From positions 4,427,001-4,491,000 of the forward strand of contig NC_083516.1 of the NCBI RefSeq assembly GCF_032362555.1: 64,000 nt of DNA, written 5' to 3'. Below are positions 45,501 to 55,129 of this stretch, piece after piece. The stretch is from Amyelois transitella (taxonomy: Eukaryota; Arthropoda; Insecta; Lepidoptera; Pyralidae). The translations under genes were made by a program, and so were the position numbers. Every line of letters begins with the position of its first letter. Positions within the stretch are counted from its first letter, which is position 1. A model generated the notes under the pieces. It was not told where the DNA came from and searched no databases. It worked only from the letters and a program-made list of their open reading frames with translations.

Positions 45501-46678
45501 TATACAAAAATAAAACTACGTAGATAAATGACAAAGTCTGATTGTTTGTCTATCCAGGTAAAACTCTTGAAACGGGCCACCGCCGGAGAGGGGTGGTGAG
45601 GGGGGAGGGGGTAACACCTCCCCTCCCGTGACCCCCCCTTGCCGGAAGCCTATAGTTTTTTTTTTACGAATTTTTAAAGTTTTCATATAAAAAGTGTGCT
45701 AAAGGTCATTAACCGCCAGATGGGCAAGGGGGGGAAAAGTAAGAAGGGATGAAAGGGGTGAAGGTGAGTTAAACCTAACCTAACCTATACGTACTTACTA
45801 TTATTCTTTTTTACTCAGTTTGAACGCTCTGCTCGCTTCGCTCGCTCCGCTTTGGTGGTTTACACCAACTTAACCTAAACTAACCAAACCGAGTTTGATT
45901 TGTCACCAATTTGTTTCTTTTCATTGCGGCCCCCCTGCACCCCCTGCTGTCCGTTTACCGACAGCTACTTTCGAAGTCAGTAAATAAGATGACAGTAGCA
46001 CATAAGCAAAACGGCAGATTGCGTTCTGTTCATAGTTAGTGTCTTTTTTGTTTTTACTTTTAAGCAAAGTTTTTGACTATATTTTTAGTGCTAAAATATA
46101 TTAATTAATGTATTGTACATGTTTAATGGACAAACTAATTATTTAATACTAAATTAACACAGTTTACAATGACAAACCGAAAATATTGGGTTGTTTAGTG
46201 CAATTTTTAAGATTTTCAAAAATTCATATAAAAAAAGGGGGGGCTTCCGGCAAAAAAAAATACTTGGGGGGGGGGGGGGTCATACAAACCCTCCCCCACC
46301 CTCCCCACCCCCTCCTCAACCTCTCTGGCGGTGGCCCGTTTTAAGAGTTAAGCCTCTATCCATCAACTACTGAAAAGAAACTAAAATATGTTGACATAAA
46401 ATTTTCATGTATGAACTTATTAATAATGAGAAAGATGATATGGGGCGTCACAAATGCTGGTTATTGTTATAAAAATAATATTTGAAGACATTAATTTTAT
46501 GTCTCTATAACTGTAAAAAAGAAGTGTTATCATGTTCATTATGTATGAATTCCTGATCCTGATTTTAAAAAGATACCTTAGTTCATACCTGAAGAGGAAA
46601 TACTGCACTTTTGTTGCCTACATAGCCATGTACTACATGACTTTGAATTGAAAGAACTCTAGGACTTGGTTGACTCAT
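42525..46678 (-). CDS. Pdxk: Pyridoxal kinase, 4 coding exons
   Basis: Minus-strand exons in coding order: 46678-46589, 44520-44277, 43364-43098, 42820-42525. All joins are GT-AG in phase, giving 298 residues (human PDXK 312). The enzyme phosphorylates pyridoxal, pyridoxine and pyridoxamine with ATP in the cytosol, to supply pyridoxal phosphate. The N-terminus [14 protein letters not shown] is the substrate-binding start of the family. [17 protein letters not shown] and [13 protein letters not shown] are PDXK motifs. The anion hole and base are in [10 protein letters not shown], with catalytic Asp near residue 220. Intron 1 (2.07 kb) contains a 798-bp inverted-repeat transposon, and introns 2 and 3 contain SINE fragments. 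The DIRS element begins about 770 bp upstream of the start codon. No defect is visible in the coding frame. Confidence 0.96.
42953..43050 (-). repeat. SINE-like repeat family A, fragment
   Basis: It holds the tail-proximal third of the family (catatagtcacgtctttatcc, ccttgcgagg, cagtcttgaaaagattg, gccacgttcagc) within the last intron of pyridoxal kinase. Confidence 0.75.
44170..44262 (-). repeat. SINE-like repeat family A, fragment
   Basis: It reads cttgactagactgaatggcc, atgttcagctgtatggct, gtgacaggttgttagccca. Central part of the family only. Confidence 0.7.
45557..46354. mobile_element. Non-autonomous DNA transposon with long G-rich terminal inverted repeats, 8-bp target duplication
   Basis: The ends read GGTAAAACTCTTGAAACGGG on the left and, reverse-complemented, GGCTTAACTCTTAAAACGGG on the right, both followed by CCACCGCC. 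Imperfect inverted repeats extend about 140-150 bp and share a G-rich block, TTGCCGGAAGCC, a T tract and CATATAAAAA. Direct copies of TCTATCCA flank it (45549-45556 and 46355-46362). There is no coding capacity; the middle has a GCTCGCTTCGCTCGCTCCGC stretch near 45832. An 8-bp duplication fits hAT, P or Merlin groups; the GG ends favour Merlin-like but I am not sure. It lies in intron 1 of pyridoxal kinase. Confidence 0.85.
46266..46279 (+). repeat. G14 homopolymer in the right arm of the inverted-repeat element
   Basis: Fourteen consecutive G bases follow TACTT. The left arm has several shorter G runs in the matching block. The tract could form a G-quadruplex and is a likely place for assembly length errors. 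Confidence 0.9.
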
Positions 46679-47450
46679 TTTCCTTTAAATTTGTACAGTA
46701 AGCTGCGTAAACCTGTAAAAACTTCAAATTCTAATTTCTGAACAAGAGAGGTAAAATAGTAGTAATAAGATGTGATGATAATACAAATTACTGGTAAGTA
46801 AATCTTAATTTAAAATACCTTTATGTGCGAAGTTAAATATATATAATTGCCAAGTCGGTGAGCTGTTATTTTCAAAGCTAAGGCGAACGAAAACTAAATG
46901 AATTCGATATATTTAATCAGCCTTGCTATGTATGGCCTTGAGAAGATGGCATGGCTAGGTAATGGATCTTCGTTATCATTTTGACAGTGACATGACTCAA
47001 GAAAAATGTAAAATGCCTAAGAACTTTGTCGTTCGAAATCAATATCTAGTCCAATTTGTTGCATTACAGAATTCAATAAGTTTAGGCAACGGTTATATAA
47101 ATAATGTTTATATAACCACAGACATGTAAATAAAGAGGTGTACAATAAGTGAAAGTTTCTCGAAATCGGGAGAGATAAATAATCTTATGTTATAAAAAGG
47201 AATAAACTTAAACAATTAACCATATCGATTTTGAACGAATACATAATGTTTGTGATCTAAGGTCATGATGATCTAAGTTTGTTATGAAGTAATTTAAAGG
47301 TAGGTAGTAGAAACACCGTAATTAAAATTAGTTTGTAGTACTTCTTATTTTGCGTTCAATAAGACGCTGTGTCACCGTGTTAATAAGTTTTTTTTTTAAA
47401 CATGATACTTGACGCGTCAATACAATGCAGTTTTGGATACCTACGATAAT
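46679..47450. other. Upstream region of pyridoxal kinase
   Basis: It must hold the kinase leader and promoter (minus strand). I see no clear core promoter motif. The DIRS-type element starts at 47451. Confidence 0.5.
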
Positions 47451-47503
47451 AGACCCGTTTTTCCCCCAAAGGGTAAAAAACGGATATTTAGGTTTCAGCC
47501 GAA

Positions 47504-47648
47504 GCTTGAACCACCGTTGAGATAACGCCTTCTCAATTCGTGTCAATCTACCCTCTTTTCGCTGCGTTTTTCTCCTTCCATCGCAGTTTTGTTTCGTGTT
47601 GTCTCTTTCTAACATTTACAGGGCAGCGCTCGGCTGGGTGTTCGTCAG
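47504..47648 (-). repeat. DIRS terminal inverted repeat, 3' side of the element
   Basis: This 145-bp stretch from gcttgaaccaccgttgag to ggtgttcgtcag is the exact reverse complement of 57137-57281 as read by eye. Outside it, the last 53 bases (47451-47503, starting agacccgtttttccccc) are unique to this end. Confidence 0.93.
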
Positions 47649-47684
47649 TTTGCTAACCTACCTAAAGCCGGCAAGGCCTTAGGT

Positions 47685-47787
47685 GGTGGTTCAAGCTTCG
47701 GCTGAAACCTAAATATCCGTTTTTTACCCTTTGGGGGAAAAACGGGTCTATTTAGGTGTTCGAGCCTTCGCTTGAACCACCGTTGAG
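47685..47787 (-). repeat. DIRS internal complementary region
   Basis: 47685-47749 is the reverse complement of the element's low-coordinate end (47451-47515). 47749-47787 is the reverse complement of its high-coordinate end (57263-57301). In this class the region templates joining of the two ends into a circular DNA intermediate, which the tyrosine recombinase then inserts. Confidence 0.93.
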
Positions 47788-48046
47788 ACGTGTTTACCAT
47801 CTGCCGGCGTTGCCCTAAGCGTACTGTGAGGTAATTAAGATACACTTAAACAAAAATAAAAATAAAAAAGAATGCGTATGTTACCATCTGTCTATATTAT
47901 TCGAACACAAAACAAACTTAAATTTTGATTTGATTATGATCATATAACAATAATTATTATTTTCCCAAAATAAAATAAAATAAAATAAAAATTAACCATA
48001 ATACCGTAATAAGTGATTATTTTGCGACTTCAGTAAATTATTTTAA

Positions 48047-49054
48047 TTATGTTGTTATAGGTGAGAAAGAATCAATTAAAGTATTATTGACCACACGTAA
48101 ACGTCCTGGAATCTCTTTAAAGTAATGATTTAGGAAAGTATTCCTACTTCGCCAATTGCCTCTCTTTAATACTTCTTCGATATTGAATCGGTTACTGGTC
48201 CAAATGTCTGAGGCTACTGCAGCTCGGAAGCTACCTGCAGATGCGTCTATCCTGGCTTCCTTAAATACAGTTCTGATCCATCCTGCTATAATAGAGCGTG
48301 TTGCGCCTTTCACAGTGCCCCGTGTCGTGATGAACAAGTTATAGACATTTCCCGTTCTTCGTCGTGATTGTGACACTTCTATTAGTTTTCTAACCCAAAA
48401 GACCAGGTCCAAGTTTTTATCCTGTCGCGTCGCAGCGCCTAAGCTCTTTATCAACCATCCTGACTGCTGGTAGGTTGTTGAGTCCGTCTTAGATCCAAAG
48501 CTTGGATGGAATAAAATTCCTTCATCAGTATCTTCGAAAGCATCTTCTTTAATACTAAGAAGCGTTAGGTCGTGAACCCTGCGACCTGAGGCCAAAAGCA
48601 AGAGTGTGGAAGTATGTCTAGATACGGAGAAGAGATTATTTTCGTCGAAAGAATAATTTTTTAGGAAGTTCAACAGGTCGTCTATTTTCCACGATAAAGG
48701 TTTCTTTATAGGTGGCCTTTGAGCAAATATTCCTTTCAATGCATGCCTAACGAGCGGATGGGAGCTTAGATTATTAGATTCGTTCGGGTTCGAAAATGTG
48801 ACTATTACCGACTTATGCAAGGCAACCGTTCTGGCAGCTAGCTTCTCTTCTGTAAAAAGATGACACAAATATTTGGCTAGGTGTGGAGGACTTGGATTAT
48901 CTATAGAGATATTTTGCAAAGTTGCCCATTTTCTCCATTTTGACCATGCTGGTCTGTATGTTTTCAGCGTTGAGGGTCTCCATGATTTTTCCAAAACTTG
49001 TACCTCGTTTTCATTCCAATTTTCTAATTGACCGCTCCAGCCTGTATCTTCCAT
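48047..49054 (-). CDS. DIRS tyrosine recombinase
   Basis: The ATG at 49054-49052 (MEDTGWSGQLENW) opens a 335-residue protein ending at 48047. It overlaps the end of the reverse transcriptase frame by 31 bp, as is usual in DIRS elements. The frame is open further upstream to 50212, but that part only shadows the reverse transcriptase gene. The N-terminal SAM-like core-binding part includes WRPSTLKTYRPAWSKW. The catalytic part has the first Arg in LLLASGRRVHDL, the second-box Arg in GSFRAAVASDIW, and a terminal GNWRSRNTFLNHYF with the likely nucleophile Tyr. It would integrate a circular cDNA without making a long target duplication. No defect is seen. Confidence 0.9.
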   Translation of the reverse strand: MEDTGWSGQLENWNENEVQVLEKSWRPSTLKTYRPAWSKWRKWATLQNISIDNPSPPHLAKYLCHLFTEEKLAARTVALHKSVIVTFSNPNESNNLSSHPLVRHALKGIFAQRPPIKKPLSWKIDDLLNFLKNYSFDENNLFSVSRHTSTLLLLASGRRVHDLTLLSIKEDAFEDTDEGILFHPSFGSKTDSTTYQQSGWLIKSLGAATRQDKNLDLVFWVRKLIEVSQSRRRTGNVYNLFITTRGTVKGATRSIIAGWIRTVFKEARIDASAGSFRAAVASDIWTSNRFNIEEVLKRGNWRSRNTFLNHYFKEIPGRLRVVNNTLIDSFSPITT

Positions 49055-50704
49055 ACCACTAAATTTAATTTGTCTACTTCTGGAGGCGGGCGATTGGTTC
49101 GCAGATCGATTAGATTCGATTCCAAATTTTGAATTTTGAGGGGGGGTCTCAGAGCCCGTCTCTTTAGTTCTGGTTCCCAAAAAGCTCTCGGCCATGTTGG
49201 TGTTACCAGCAAGTATTGTCCCCGTGATGACTGTAAGTGGCGTAGAACTTGAGGAATCAACGCTGGTGGAGGGAATATCCAGCCTAACCTGTACTGCCAC
49301 GTCCTGCTGAAAGCGTTCGTAAACTGACTGTTCCCGTCTTTTAAGTCTTCGCTCACATAAGCTGGGACTATAGCGGATTTCTTCGAAGCAAATAGATCTA
49401 TTTCTGGTCGGCCTAGCTCTTGAAAAATTTTGGCCAGCGTTTCTCTTCTGAGGTGCCATTCCGGAAGGGACTTGGCTCTCGAGAGTCCGTCGGCTATTCC
49501 ATTGTAATGCCCGGGAATATACCGTGCTGTTAGGTGACACCGTCGTTTCTGGCAAATTTCCAATATACTCGCTGCTGTTTCTAGTAAGGTCAAAGATTTT
49601 GTGCCTCCTTGCTTCATAACGTAAGCTACGCTGGTGCGATTGTCGGTTTGCACGGTGACTGATTTCCCCTCTAGTTCTAGTTCTATTTGTCTCAAAACTT
49701 CGAGAATAGTCCAAAGTTCTTTCTTGTTGCTGTGCCAGTTTTGTTGACTGAGAGTCCACGTACCGCAGAGACGACGGCCGTTCACTACGGCCCCCCATCC
49801 CGTGTCTGCCGCATCCGTTGTTATGAATATTGACGGCGGAGGATAGTGAATTGGCGAGTGCTGATGTGCGTTTTCTAGCCACCAAGCAAGGTCCAGGAGT
49901 ACTGAGTCCCGCATCGCGAATTTCATGTGCCGCTTTCGATTTGGTAATCTTGACGACTCTCTTTGTAGCATTCTGCAATGTAACCGTCCCAGCGGAACCA
50001 CGAATGAAGCGAAGTTCAGTTTGCCGAGGATCACTTTGGCATCCAGCCAGCTCCAACGTTTTTCCTTGATCAGTTTTGAAAGGCTTAATTTTAATTTTTC
50101 GGTTTTCTCGATTCCTAGCCTTTTCTGGTTTAGCTCTGTGTCCCATGTTATACCTAGATATTCTACTTTCTTTGAGGGTACCGCTGTAGATTTTTGAAAG
50201 TTGATTTGCCAACCGAGATTTCTTAAGAATGTCACTGCAAAGTCCAATTGCTTGGACAGTATTTCCGGGTCCTTGTGAATCAGAAGAAAATCGTCGAGGT
50301 AGACGACGATTATGAGGCCTTTCTGTCTGAGTTCGTGAGCGATCCAGTTTGTAAGTTTTGCGAAAGCCGCCGGTGCACTGGACAGCCCGAATGGGAGGCA
50401 GGTCATTTGATATGTCCTGTCTTCGTATGCTAATGTAAGGAATCGACGATGACTTCTTGCAACTGGTACGTGAAAATATGCCTTTGATATGTCTATCTTC
50501 ATCATATAATCGTCCACATCCAAATGAGTCGGAACATTTTGATGACTTATAAGTCGAAACTTTGGTGCCATCACGTATTGATTCAATTTTTTCAGATTCA
50601 ATATGGGTCTGTTGGTTCCATCTGCCTTTTTCCTGAGGAAAAAGGTGGACAAAAACCCCGTCTCTTGGCTTGTTTCCTCTAAGGCTGATGACGTTAACAT
50701 CTCT
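49024..50704 (-). pseudogene. DIRS reverse transcriptase/RNase H, main (3') part, severed by the LINE
   Basis: The open frame reads MLTSSALEETSQETGFLSTF, then a reverse transcriptase with LRKKADGTNRPILNLKKLN, motif A MKIDISKAYFHVPV, PFGLSSAP and motif C VVYLDDFLLI. RNase H follows (ITTDAADTGWGAV, NNKKEL-like SNKKELWTI, VQTDNRTSVAYV, YIPGHYNGIADGLSR). A C-terminal part typical of DIRS comes next (EIDLFASKKSA, WIFPPPALIPQVL, VTPTWPRAFW). The N-terminal part of the same protein lies at 54875-55129, beyond the LINE. The catalytic residues are all present, so the only evident lesion is the insertion. Confidence 0.9.
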
Positions 50705-50965
50705 CTCTCTGGTAAAACCAGTCCGATATATGTGTCTGAATATATACCTGGGAGTAGGCGTAAATTATTTTTCAAGTGTCGGGAATTCGCAAAAAACTAT
50801 AATTTTAAGTTCTGCTGGTCGGCTAACAACAAAATTTACATTCGGAAGGACGAGCACTCAAAGATTATTAGGGTGGACTCCGAGGCTACTCTCGCTACTA
50901 TTCAGTCTCAATGACTAGCCTGCCTAATCATCAGTATTAGCGACGTCTTATCCTCTTTTACATAT

Positions 50966-51463
50966 ATGTCATATACTTTATTATATTATAGCAGTTGTAT
51001 CGCCTACGTATCAAATAAGTTACTAAGTTTTAATATTATTTTTCTTTACTATTATTTTTTATTTACACTCTTTAACACAAAAAGTATTCTAGCTGTTACT
51101 CATAAGTATGTAATTCCCTTACATACTTTATCGCATCCTCCCGTCTACTTGCAATTGCTGTTTGTGGTAACAAATTTTCATAACAATTTATTTCATACAT
51201 ACGTTAAGTACTTTGTTTCCTGGTTATGGATATCAGATATACTAAACCATAACTCGGGTCAGAAGTATCTTAACCCAATACACTTTAATATGAGCTTGTT
51301 TAATGTTACGTATCTAAAAACCCCGTTGTCGCACGTTTATCTTGTAGGTTCTCAATCTCGCATGCCTGTCGCGTTTACTGCTCGAAATACATCCGACTTC
51401 TTTGGTTCAGAAATTAATAGCTTCTTTTTTGTAAATTATTTATATTTATTATTATATGGTTAG
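50966..51463 (+). other. Hydrophobic open frame upstream of LINE ORF2, stop overlapping the next start
   Basis: The frame encodes 165 residues rich in Tyr, Phe and Leu, with no zinc knuckle, coiled coil or esterase motif. Its TAG (51461-51463) overlaps the ATG of ORF2 (51456) within ATGGTTAG. Such an overlap permits reinitiation in some LINEs, but the AT-rich composition makes a chance frame quite possible. Confidence 0.3.
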
Positions 51464-54395
51464 AAACGATTTTAGTACTATAACGTCTGAACTGGAGGAT
51501 GTTGGCATGTCGCGAGCCTTAATTTGTCAGCCCGACCAATGTGCTACTTTATTACGAAATAATAATAAAACTTTAACGGCATTTCATTTAAATATACGGA
51601 GTATCAACCGCAATTTTGATATGTTTAATGTTCTTTTAGCTGAAATGGAAATCACACCTGAAATCCTTATCTTTACTGAGTGTTGGTTATCGGTAGCACC
51701 ATTTTTACCAAATCTTGTTGGATACAAAACATATCAAACTAAAAATAATGAAAACCAAAATAGCGGGATCGTCATATATATTAAAACACATCTTGAGTGC
51801 AAAGTTTATGAACCGAGCTGCATAAAAGACGCTGGTTGCCTGGTGTGTGAGTTTGATAGGGAGTTTGCTTTAATAGCTATTTACCGCTCACCGTCACATC
51901 TGAATGCTGATATCTTTCTAAACAGCCTCAATGAGTTGCTTCAAACTCTAAAATCTTTTAAGATACTCAGCATGTTAGGAGATACAAATATAGATATAAC
52001 AAAAGATTCCATAGATGACAATAAAGACGACTATTTAGACATTCTTGCATTGCATGGTCTTTTGCCCACACAAACGTTTATCACCCGGGGTAAAAAATGT
52101 TTAGATCACACTATGTTAAGAAGTAAACTCCCATCTTCCACATTAGTGATAGACACCCAAATAACCGATCATTTACCTACAATTTTGTCAACACAGTTGA
52201 ATTATCAACACCAAAGCTCTCAATATGTACGATCAATTGTAAATTATAACGCAATAAATGCTGCAATATCTCAATTAGACTTTACACCTCTATTCTCTAC
52301 ACAAGACGTAAATGTTGCCGTTAGTTACCTCATCTCCACTATCTCTTACATTGTTAAACAAAATACTCATAAAGTTAAAATAACACGTAGTAAGAAACAC
52401 ATTAAGCCATGGGTAACGCCTGGTTTGATCCGATGTATAAGAAACCGTGACAAAATGCACAGTCAACTTAAGCGAGATCCAGAGAACATCATTTTGAAAG
52501 TGACATACGCGAGATACAGAAACTTTATTAACAAGCTCCTTAAAACTACTAAAATTAATTATCACAGAAAGATTTTACAAGATGCGAAAAATAATCCCAA
52601 GAATACATGGACGGCTATTAAAGAAATTTCAAATATTAATAAATCTGAATCCGGTGCACGACGGCTTCTAAAACTGCATTCAGACCCAAGAGTCTCGGTT
52701 AATAATGTAAATAATTTTTTTGTAAACATCGGTAAGGATTTGGCAGACAAAATACTCAGCAGACAGCCACCTAAAACCTCTAAAACCACTCAATATGAGA
52801 GCGACTCAATTTTCCTAACAGACGTCGATGAAGGCGAGATCGAACTTTTATTATTAAGCCTTCGTAGGGACAGTTCTGTTGGCTGGGATGGCATATCTGC
52901 GAGAATTCTGCAAGATTCACGACAAATCTTTATTCCGGTAGTTACACACATCTGCCAACTGGCTTTATCATCAGGAGTATTTCCAGCTGCCTTTAAGAGG
53001 GCAGTAGTTACTCCTGTCTTTAAGTCCGGGGATGAAGATGATGTCTCAAACTATCGACCTATATCTGTACTTTCTACTCTATCCAAAATACTAGAGAAAG
53101 TTCTAAATAAACGACTGGTCAACTACCTGGAATCCAAAAACATCATTGCGCATAACCAGTTTGGTTTTAGACGAGGCCTTAGTACAGAAGACGCTTTGCA
53201 TGGCTTACTGAATAATGTCATAAAATATTTAGATAACCAGCAAAGATGTCTCAGCGTGTTTCTCGATCTCTCGAAAGCATTCGACACCGTTTCCATCCCA
53301 CTTCTCTTAACAAAACTGGAATGCATTGGAATACGTGGCCTCCCTCTCTCCATATTTCGTGATTACCTTCTAAATCGTACACAATGTGTCAAAATAGACG
53401 ATATTGTAAGTGATCAACAGGAACTAGTTTTCGGCGTACCGCAGGGCTCAATTCTCGGTCCCACCCTCTTTTTAGTATATATTAACGACCTTTGTAAACT
53501 AAGCATACCTAATTGTCAAATATACACGTATGCAGATGACACAGCACTTGTTATAAACGGTCGGGATTGGAGTGAAGCCTTTTCAAATGCAGAATTAGCT
53601 CTGTCCACAGTTATGTCTTGGCTTGATTCAAATTTATTAACTCTAAACTTAGCCAAAAGCAACTATATAACCTTTGCTATAAATGCTTCTACCCTACCTT
53701 TAGATAATGAATTCTCACTTAAAGCTCATAAATGCCGAACATTCAATAATAACTCCCTGTGCACATGCACAGTCATATCAAGGACCACAACCGCTAAATA
53801 TCTTGGAATATATGTAGATCAATATCTTAAGTGGGACCAACATATTGCTTTTTTGAAAAACAAAGTAAGGAAACTCATTTATGTTTTCCGAAATTTAAAC
53901 TCTGTTGCCGATTTAAGTACCCTTAAGGTCGTATACTTTGCGCTATGCCAATCCATTCTAACGTACTGTATCGCAGTATGGGGTGGAGCTGTAAAAACAA
54001 CGCTGCTACCGCTTGAGCGAGCGCAAAGAGCGGTCCTTAAGGTTATGATCAAAAAGCCTTTTCGGTTCCCTACTCAACAACTATTTTCAGAGATATCAAT
54101 CATGACAGTCAGGCAACTATTTATCTCCATGTTGCTGCTTCGTAAGCACTCACAGTTGGTGTATGATCCGACACTACATACCCGAAAGCGTAGATGGGAC
54201 CTAGTATGTTCTACACCACCACATAGGACTGTTTTTGCTGCACGGCATTTTGAAGTAATTAGCTGTATTATGTATAATAAGGCCAATAAAATATTAAAAA
54301 TATACCCTTGCACAAAACGTGTTGTCAAATTCAAAATTAAAGAGTGGCTTTTGACATTAAATTACTCTGACACGGAAAATCTATTGCCTAAATAA
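51456..54395 (+). CDS. LINE ORF2: apurinic endonuclease and reverse transcriptase
   Basis: An intact 979-residue frame. The endonuclease domain covers about 35-235 (HLNIRSINRNFD, ILIFTECWLS, IAIYRSPS, LGDTNIDI, CLDHTML with terminal ITDHLP). The reverse transcriptase covers about 480-760 (AVVTPVFKSGDEDDVSNYRP, NQFGFRRGLST, VFLDLSKAFDTV, GVPQGSILGP and the catalytic YADDTALV near residue 690). The C-terminal part ends in a Cys-poor helical tail. Domain order and motifs place it in the CR1/Jockey superfamily. I cannot fix the family. With all catalytic motifs present and no stop, this copy may be competent, or was until recently. Confidence 0.93.
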   Translation: MVRNDFSTITSELEDVGMSRALICQPDQCATLLRNNNKTLTAFHLNIRSINRNFDMFNVLLAEMEITPEILIFTECWLSVAPFLPNLVGYKTYQTKNNENQNSGIVIYIKTHLECKVYEPSCIKDAGCLVCEFDREFALIAIYRSPSHLNADIFLNSLNELLQTLKSFKILSMLGDTNIDITKDSIDDNKDDYLDILALHGLLPTQTFITRGKKCLDHTMLRSKLPSSTLVIDTQITDHLPTILSTQLNYQHQSSQYVRSIVNYNAINAAISQLDFTPLFSTQDVNVAVSYLISTISYIVKQNTHKVKITRSKKHIKPWVTPGLIRCIRNRDKMHSQLKRDPENIILKVTYARYRNFINKLLKTTKINYHRKILQDAKNNPKNTWTAIKEISNINKSESGARRLLKLHSDPRVSVNNVNNFFVNIGKDLADKILSRQPPKTSKTTQYESDSIFLTDVDEGEIELLLLSLRRDSSVGWDGISARILQDSRQIFIPVVTHICQLALSSGVFPAAFKRAVVTPVFKSGDEDDVSNYRPISVLSTLSKILEKVLNKRLVNYLESKNIIAHNQFGFRRGLSTEDALHGLLNNVIKYLDNQQRCLSVFLDLSKAFDTVSIPLLLTKLECIGIRGLPLSIFRDYLLNRTQCVKIDDIVSDQQELVFGVPQGSILGPTLFLVYINDLCKLSIPNCQIYTYADDTALVINGRDWSEAFSNAELALSTVMSWLDSNLLTLNLAKSNYITFAINASTLPLDNEFSLKAHKCRTFNNNSLCTCTVISRTTTAKYLGIYVDQYLKWDQHIAFLKNKVRKLIYVFRNLNSVADLSTLKVVYFALCQSILTYCIAVWGGAVKTTLLPLERAQRAVLKVMIKKPFRFPTQQLFSEISIMTVRQLFISMLLLRKHSQLVYDPTLHTRKRRWDLVCSTPPHRTVFAARHFEVISCIMYNKANKILKIYPCTKRVVKFKIKEWLLTLNYSDTENLLPK

Positions 54396-54842
54396 TATCA
54401 ATTATTAATGAAATTTATTTAATATACTTAGTCCACGTATCTTTTCTTATTAATATATACGATGTTCACATCGTTGTACATAAATTGTTACCACAAGGCG
54501 GTCTAGAGCGTTATTGCAATAGTTTTAAGTTTATCTTGATTTATACATATTAATAAAAATCTATCCTTAGTTAACTATTGTGTAAACTCAAAATAATTCC
54601 CAGAATACAGATTCGTCTAGTTTGGGAATTATTAAATCAGTGTACATTTTACTTCAACTTAAATAAACAAACATCATTACATCCTACCGGATCTTCCGTG
54701 ATGCCTTCTACCAATCAAGATACAGGTTTATTCTTAGTTTGATGGTGGATGGCTGAGCGTTGGACCAGATTAGAAAATGTATTAACACCTTTTATATGAA
54801 CGATGTATGTACATAATATTTGCTGAAATGAGTCAATAAAAC

Positions 54843-54874
<32 letters not shown>

Positions 54875-55129
54875 CTCTTCTATCTCTTTTGTCATTTCCG
54901 AGGACGATTTTGTTTGGAAATTCGAGACGTTTACCTTTGACAAGCGAGTTAGAGGTGGTTTCTTTAGGAATGGGATTTTGTATCCTTTTATTATGTTTAA
55001 AATATTCGGTGGAGCCGAGCTCCAACGGTTTAAAAATTTTTGGAGCCGCCCCGCTTCGAATGTATCATTTTTTATCTCCACTCCCCCTTTTTCTTGAAAA
55101 AATATTTTGCTTTCTTGAAGAGTCTCCAC
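54875..55129 (-). pseudogene. DIRS reverse transcriptase, N-terminal part cut off by the LINE
   Basis: The frame from an ATG at 55129 overlaps the Gag-like frame by 65 bp. It contains the DIRS hallmark AGRLQKFLNRWSSAP, then IIKGYKIPFLKKPP and SSEMTKEIEE. The EIEE end meets the LINE T tract at 54874. The continuation (MLTSSALEE) is found at 50704 downward on the other side of the insertion, so both halves belong to one frame. Confidence 0.85.

Larger units (their letters stand above)
50705..54874 (+). mobile_element. LINE of the CR1/Jockey superfamily nested in the DIRS element
   Basis: The left junction is after cgttaacatctct (DIRS) at about 50704; the right junction is before ctcttctatctc at 54875. 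A CTCT (possibly TCTCT) is present on both sides as a short target duplication. The element has about 750 bp of 5' sequence, one long intact frame (51456-54395), a 3' UTR with AATAAA near 54835, and a final T29 tract at 54846-54874. No separate Gag-like ORF1 with zinc knuckles is recognisable. It may therefore be a family without one, or a 5'-truncated copy. Confidence 0.88.

Noticed and set aside
48047-50212. A 721-codon minus-strand open frame as one protein
   Set aside because: Only the part below about 49054 resembles a tyrosine recombinase. The upstream half overlaps the reverse transcriptase gene in another frame and has the composition of a shadow frame.
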